64,000 bases of DNA from Streptomyces sp. S465 (GTDB lineage Bacteria > Actinomycetota > Actinomycetes > Streptomycetales > Streptomycetaceae), in contig NZ_CP114036.1 of assembly GCF_026898115.1 (NCBI RefSeq), forward strand, positions 2,232,001 through 2,296,000, read 5' to 3'. Position 1 is the stretch's first letter, and the number at the start of each line of letters is the position of its first letter. Below the pieces are notes generated by a model. The model did no database searches. It was not told where the DNA came from and saw nothing but the letters and a program-made list of their open reading frames with translations. This document shows, piece after piece, positions 61,116-64,000 of the stretch. The position numbers were made by a program, and so were the translations under genes.

Positions 61116-62978
61116 TCAGCTGTCGTCGCCGTCCTTGTCGCGCTCGGCCCGGGGCCCGGACGTCGCCTCCGCCACCGGCTCGGCGTCCTGGTCCTGGTCC
61201 TCGGCCTGTTCCTCGCCGGACTCCTGGCCCCGGTCCTCGCCCTCGGCCTCCTCGACCGGCCGGGGAACGTCCGGCTGGGGAACGTCCGGCTGGGGAACGT
61301 CCGCCCCCTCCTGCTCGGGGTCGAGGGCGTCCACGAACTCGACCCCGTCCAGCTCGGCGAGCCGGTCCGACGCGTCCGTGGTCCCGCCCTGGTCCGCCTC
61401 GAGCGCCTTGGCGAACCACTCCCGGGCCTCGTCCTCGCGGCCGACCCCCAGCAGCGCGTCGGCGTACGCGTAGCGCAGTCGGGCGGTCCACGGCTGGATC
61501 GAGTTCGAGGCCAGCTCCGGGCTCTGCAAGGTGACGACGGCGGCCTCGGCCTGGCCCATGTCGCGCCGGGCTCCGGCGGCCACCATCCGCATCTCGACCT
61601 GCCCGGCCCGGTCCAGCTTCTGCACCTCGGGCTCACCGGCCATGGCCAGCGCCCGCTCGGGACGGCCCATGCCGCGCTCACAGTCGGCCATCACCGGCCA
61701 CAGCTCGGAGCTGCCGGTCATCCGGCGCGCGGCGCGGAACTCCGCGAGCGCCTCGGCGTACTTCCCGACGCTGTACGACGCGAAGCCCGCGGCCTCGCGC
61801 ACGGCGGCCACCCGGGAAGCGAGCCGCAGGGCGACCCGCGAGTACTGGTACGCCCGCTCGGGCTCGTCGTCCAGCAGCTTGGCGACCATGACGAGGTTCT
61901 TCGCGACATCCTCGGCGAGCGTCTTCGGCAGGCTCATCAGCTCCTGCCGCACGCTCTTGTCGATCTCCTCGCCGGTGACGTCCTCGGGGATCGGCAGCCG
62001 CTTGATCGGCTCGCGGTCGCGGTCCCTGCCGCGCTCATCGCGGCGCCCGTAGCCGCCGGTGCGGTCGTCGCGGCGGTTGAAACCGCCACCGCCGGAGCGG
62101 CGGTCGTCCCGACCCCGACCCTGACCGTACGGCCGGCGCGGCCCGCGGTCGTCGCGACCGCCCCGGAAGCCGCCATCACGGTCGTCGCGCCGCGGCCCGC
62201 GCGGCCGGTCGTCCCGACGCTCGTCACGCCGCTCATCCCGCCGGAACCCACCACGGTCACGGTCGTCACGGCGGAACCCACCACGATCGTCATCGCGCCG
62301 GAAGCCACCACGGTCACGGTCGTCACGCCGGTAGCCGCCCCGGTCGTCGTCACGCCGGTACGAAGTCCGCTCGTCACGGCGCTCGTATCCGCCACTACCA
62401 CGACCGCCACGGTCGCGGTCACGGTCATCGCGGCGGAACCCACCACGATCGTCACGCCGCTCGTCACGGCGGTCATCGCGCCGGTAGCCGCCACGGTCAT
62501 CGTCCCGGCGGAAGCCCGGCCGATCGTCACGGTCGCGACGGAAGCCACCCTGGCGGAAGCCACCGTCGCGATCATCCCGGCGCGGTCCGCGCGGCCGCTC
62601 GTCACGCCGCTCATCACGCCGGTCATCGCGACGCTCGTCCCGGCGCTCGTAACGGCCGGCAGGACGGCCGCCCCGGTCGTCGCGGCGCCCGTAGCCACCG
62701 GGACGGCCTCCGCGGTCATCGTCCCGACGCGGCCCGCGCGGCCGGTCATCCCTGCGATCGTCGCGGCGGTCATCGCCACGGCGGAACCCGCCACGGTCGT
62801 CATCGCGACGCGGTCCGCGCGGCCGCTCATCACGCCGGTCATCGCGGCGATCATCACGACGGAAACCACCACGGCCGCCATCACGGCGCGGCCCGGAGCC
62901 GCGGAACTCGCGCCGGTCGCCGGCGTCCCGGCGCCGCGGCTCGCGGCCTGTCCGGTCGTCGGGAGAGTTGGTGGACAT
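61116..62978 (-). CDS. TPR protein with 320-residue RD/RG-rich N-terminal region
   Basis: The 620-residue protein has residues 1-320 made almost only of Arg, Asp, Gly and Phe in repeats such as RRDDRGGFRR and RDERRDDR, resembling RNA-binding or phase-separating RGG-type domains. Residues 330-550 form helical repeats of TPR type (YQYSRVALRLASRVAAVREAAG; AEALAEFRAARRM). The last 60 residues are acidic with Pro/Val repeats. ATG at 62978 has AGGAG at 8 bp. Alternate-frame long ORFs on both strands here come from the repeats. It may bind RNA, by inference. Confidence 0.85.
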   Translation of the reverse strand: MSTNSPDDRTGREPRRRDAGDRREFRGSGPRRDGGRGGFRRDDRRDDRRDERPRGPRRDDDRGGFRRGDDRRDDRRDDRPRGPRRDDDRGGRPGGYGRRDDRGGRPAGRYERRDERRDDRRDERRDERPRGPRRDDRDGGFRQGGFRRDRDDRPGFRRDDDRGGYRRDDRRDERRDDRGGFRRDDRDRDRGGRGSGGYERRDERTSYRRDDDRGGYRRDDRDRGGFRRDDDRGGFRRDDRDRGGFRRDERRDERRDDRPRGPRRDDRDGGFRGGRDDRGPRRPYGQGRGRDDRRSGGGGFNRRDDRTGGYGRRDERGRDRDREPIKRLPIPEDVTGEEIDKSVRQELMSLPKTLAEDVAKNLVMVAKLLDDEPERAYQYSRVALRLASRVAAVREAAGFASYSVGKYAEALAEFRAARRMTGSSELWPVMADCERGMGRPERALAMAGEPEVQKLDRAGQVEMRMVAAGARRDMGQAEAAVVTLQSPELASNSIQPWTARLRYAYADALLGVGREDEAREWFAKALEADQGGTTDASDRLAELDGVEFVDALDPEQEGADVPQPDVPQPDVPRPVEEAEGEDRGQESGEEQAEDQDQDAEPVAEATSGPRAERDKDGDDS

Positions 62979-63045
62979 CGGCGTGACTCCTGTCTTCATG
63001 TACTACAGACATTCTCCCGCACCGGACGCACCGATGCGGCTCCAG

Positions 63046-63097
63046 AAAAAACAAAAGGACCCCTGGTCCCAGCATGCACGCTGGGACCAGGGGTCCT
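63046..63097 (-). terminator. Intrinsic terminator of the rRNA operon
   Basis: Read leftward, an 18-bp perfect stem (AGGACCCCTGGTCCCAGC) with a 6-nt loop is followed by TTTTGTTTTTT. This U-tract is unusual for Streptomyces and fits a strong rrn terminator. Confidence 0.93.
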
Positions 63098-63105
63098 AAA
63101 AGATT

Positions 63106-63224
63106 GTTCGGCGGCGTCCTACTCTCCCACAGGGTCCCCCCTGCAGTACCATCGGCGCTGAAAGGCTTAGCTTCCGGGTTCGGAATGTAACCGGGCGTTT
63201 CCCTAACGCAATGACCACCGAAAC
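63106..63224 (-). rRNA. rrf: 5S ribosomal RNA
   Basis: The 119-nt reverse-strand sequence begins GTTTCGGTGGTCATTGCG and contains CCCGGTTACATTCCGAACCC and the terminal GGACGCCGCCGAAC, the Streptomyces 5S sequence. It is the last gene of the rRNA operon; 109 nt separate it from 23S. Confidence 0.97.
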
Positions 63225-63333
63225 CCTATCGGGTTCTAGCGAACAAGCACACTCTTCAATTAAGTCAAGTGGAACTGATTCACCGGTGCGACTGTTCGCA
63301 ACCCGGGAACCACACAGTGGACGCGAGCAACTG

Positions 63334-64000
<667 letters not shown>

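Noticed and set aside
61937..62884. 315-residue alternate-frame ORF within the RD repeat region
   Set aside because: Met/Thr/Ala/Gly/Val repeats are produced by reading the same repeat one base off. The real frame has a ribosome site and a C-terminal folded domain.
61110..63161. 683-residue open frame on the plus strand opposite the TPR gene
   Set aside because: It is made of Val/Ala/Thr/Pro repeats that mirror the Arg/Asp repeat codons, has no ribosome binding site, and runs into the rRNA terminator. It is a shadow of the real gene.

Overview
This window is a very GC-rich actinobacterial chromosome segment, almost certainly from a Streptomyces. The grounds are the 5S/23S rRNA sequences at the right end, a Streptomyces-type gas-vesicle cluster, a streptogrisin-type protease, a SepF-like protein, an iron box of the DmdR type, and gene order. 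From the SepF-like gene through pyrG, recN, nadK and tlyA the order is the one I recall for the S. coelicolor SCO1749-SCO1782 stretch; this is from memory and was not checked. Most genes on the minus strand are joined by 4-bp stop/start overlaps.

Layout. 1-2.5 kb: the start of one secreted S1 protease, a slipin (Band 7) protein and a streptogrisin B-like protease. 2.8-10.0 kb: a six-gene minus-strand operon reading FAD/NAD(P)-binding protein, polar amino-acid ABC permease, ATPase, lipoprotein and two tandem flavin-dependent monooxygenases, which looks like an organosulfur or cystine scavenging unit. 10.5-13.6 kb: a protein with an extreme cysteine tail, a SepF-like cell-division protein and a glutaryl-CoA-type dehydrogenase. 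13.7-18.7 kb: an MFS exporter, a PIG-V-like mannosyltransferase, a PAP2 phosphatase and an I78 inhibitor. 19.1-22.6 kb: a compact gas-vesicle operon gvpO-A-F-G-J-L-S-K. 22.7-24.4 kb: an orphan cytochrome oxidase subunit I. 24.4-28.2 kb: a GT4 glycosyltransferase with an unknown partner, and a pair of uncharacterised plus-strand genes.

28.3-45 kb is housekeeping, all on the minus strand. It holds der, plsC-like, cmk, tyrA and aroH; then rluB, scpB, scpA, a small basic protein and parA (chromosome organisation); then ald, a STAND/TPR protein, a NUDIX hydrolase and pyrG. 45.3-63 kb: GH15 and GH64 glycosidases, a GT4, recN, nadK, tlyA, an SCP2-like protein, an iron-regulated FecCD-type importer without its binding protein, a HAD phosphatase, a DUF1015 protein and an RD/RG-rich TPR protein. 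The right edge is the distal end of an rRNA operon (23S fragment, 5S, strong intrinsic terminator) transcribed leftward.

I see no CRISPR array, tRNA, transposase, prophage or obvious defence locus. The least ordinary features are the non-coding repeats. Several short tandem duplications span the stop codon of a gene. There is a five-copy 10-bp array before the sulfur-type operon, and a ~106-bp minisatellite plus an AT-containing inverted repeat between recN and nadK. Also notable are a CebR-like operator in front of the beta-1,3-glucanase, the orphan oxidase beside the gas-vesicle operon, and the basic protein between parA and scpA.
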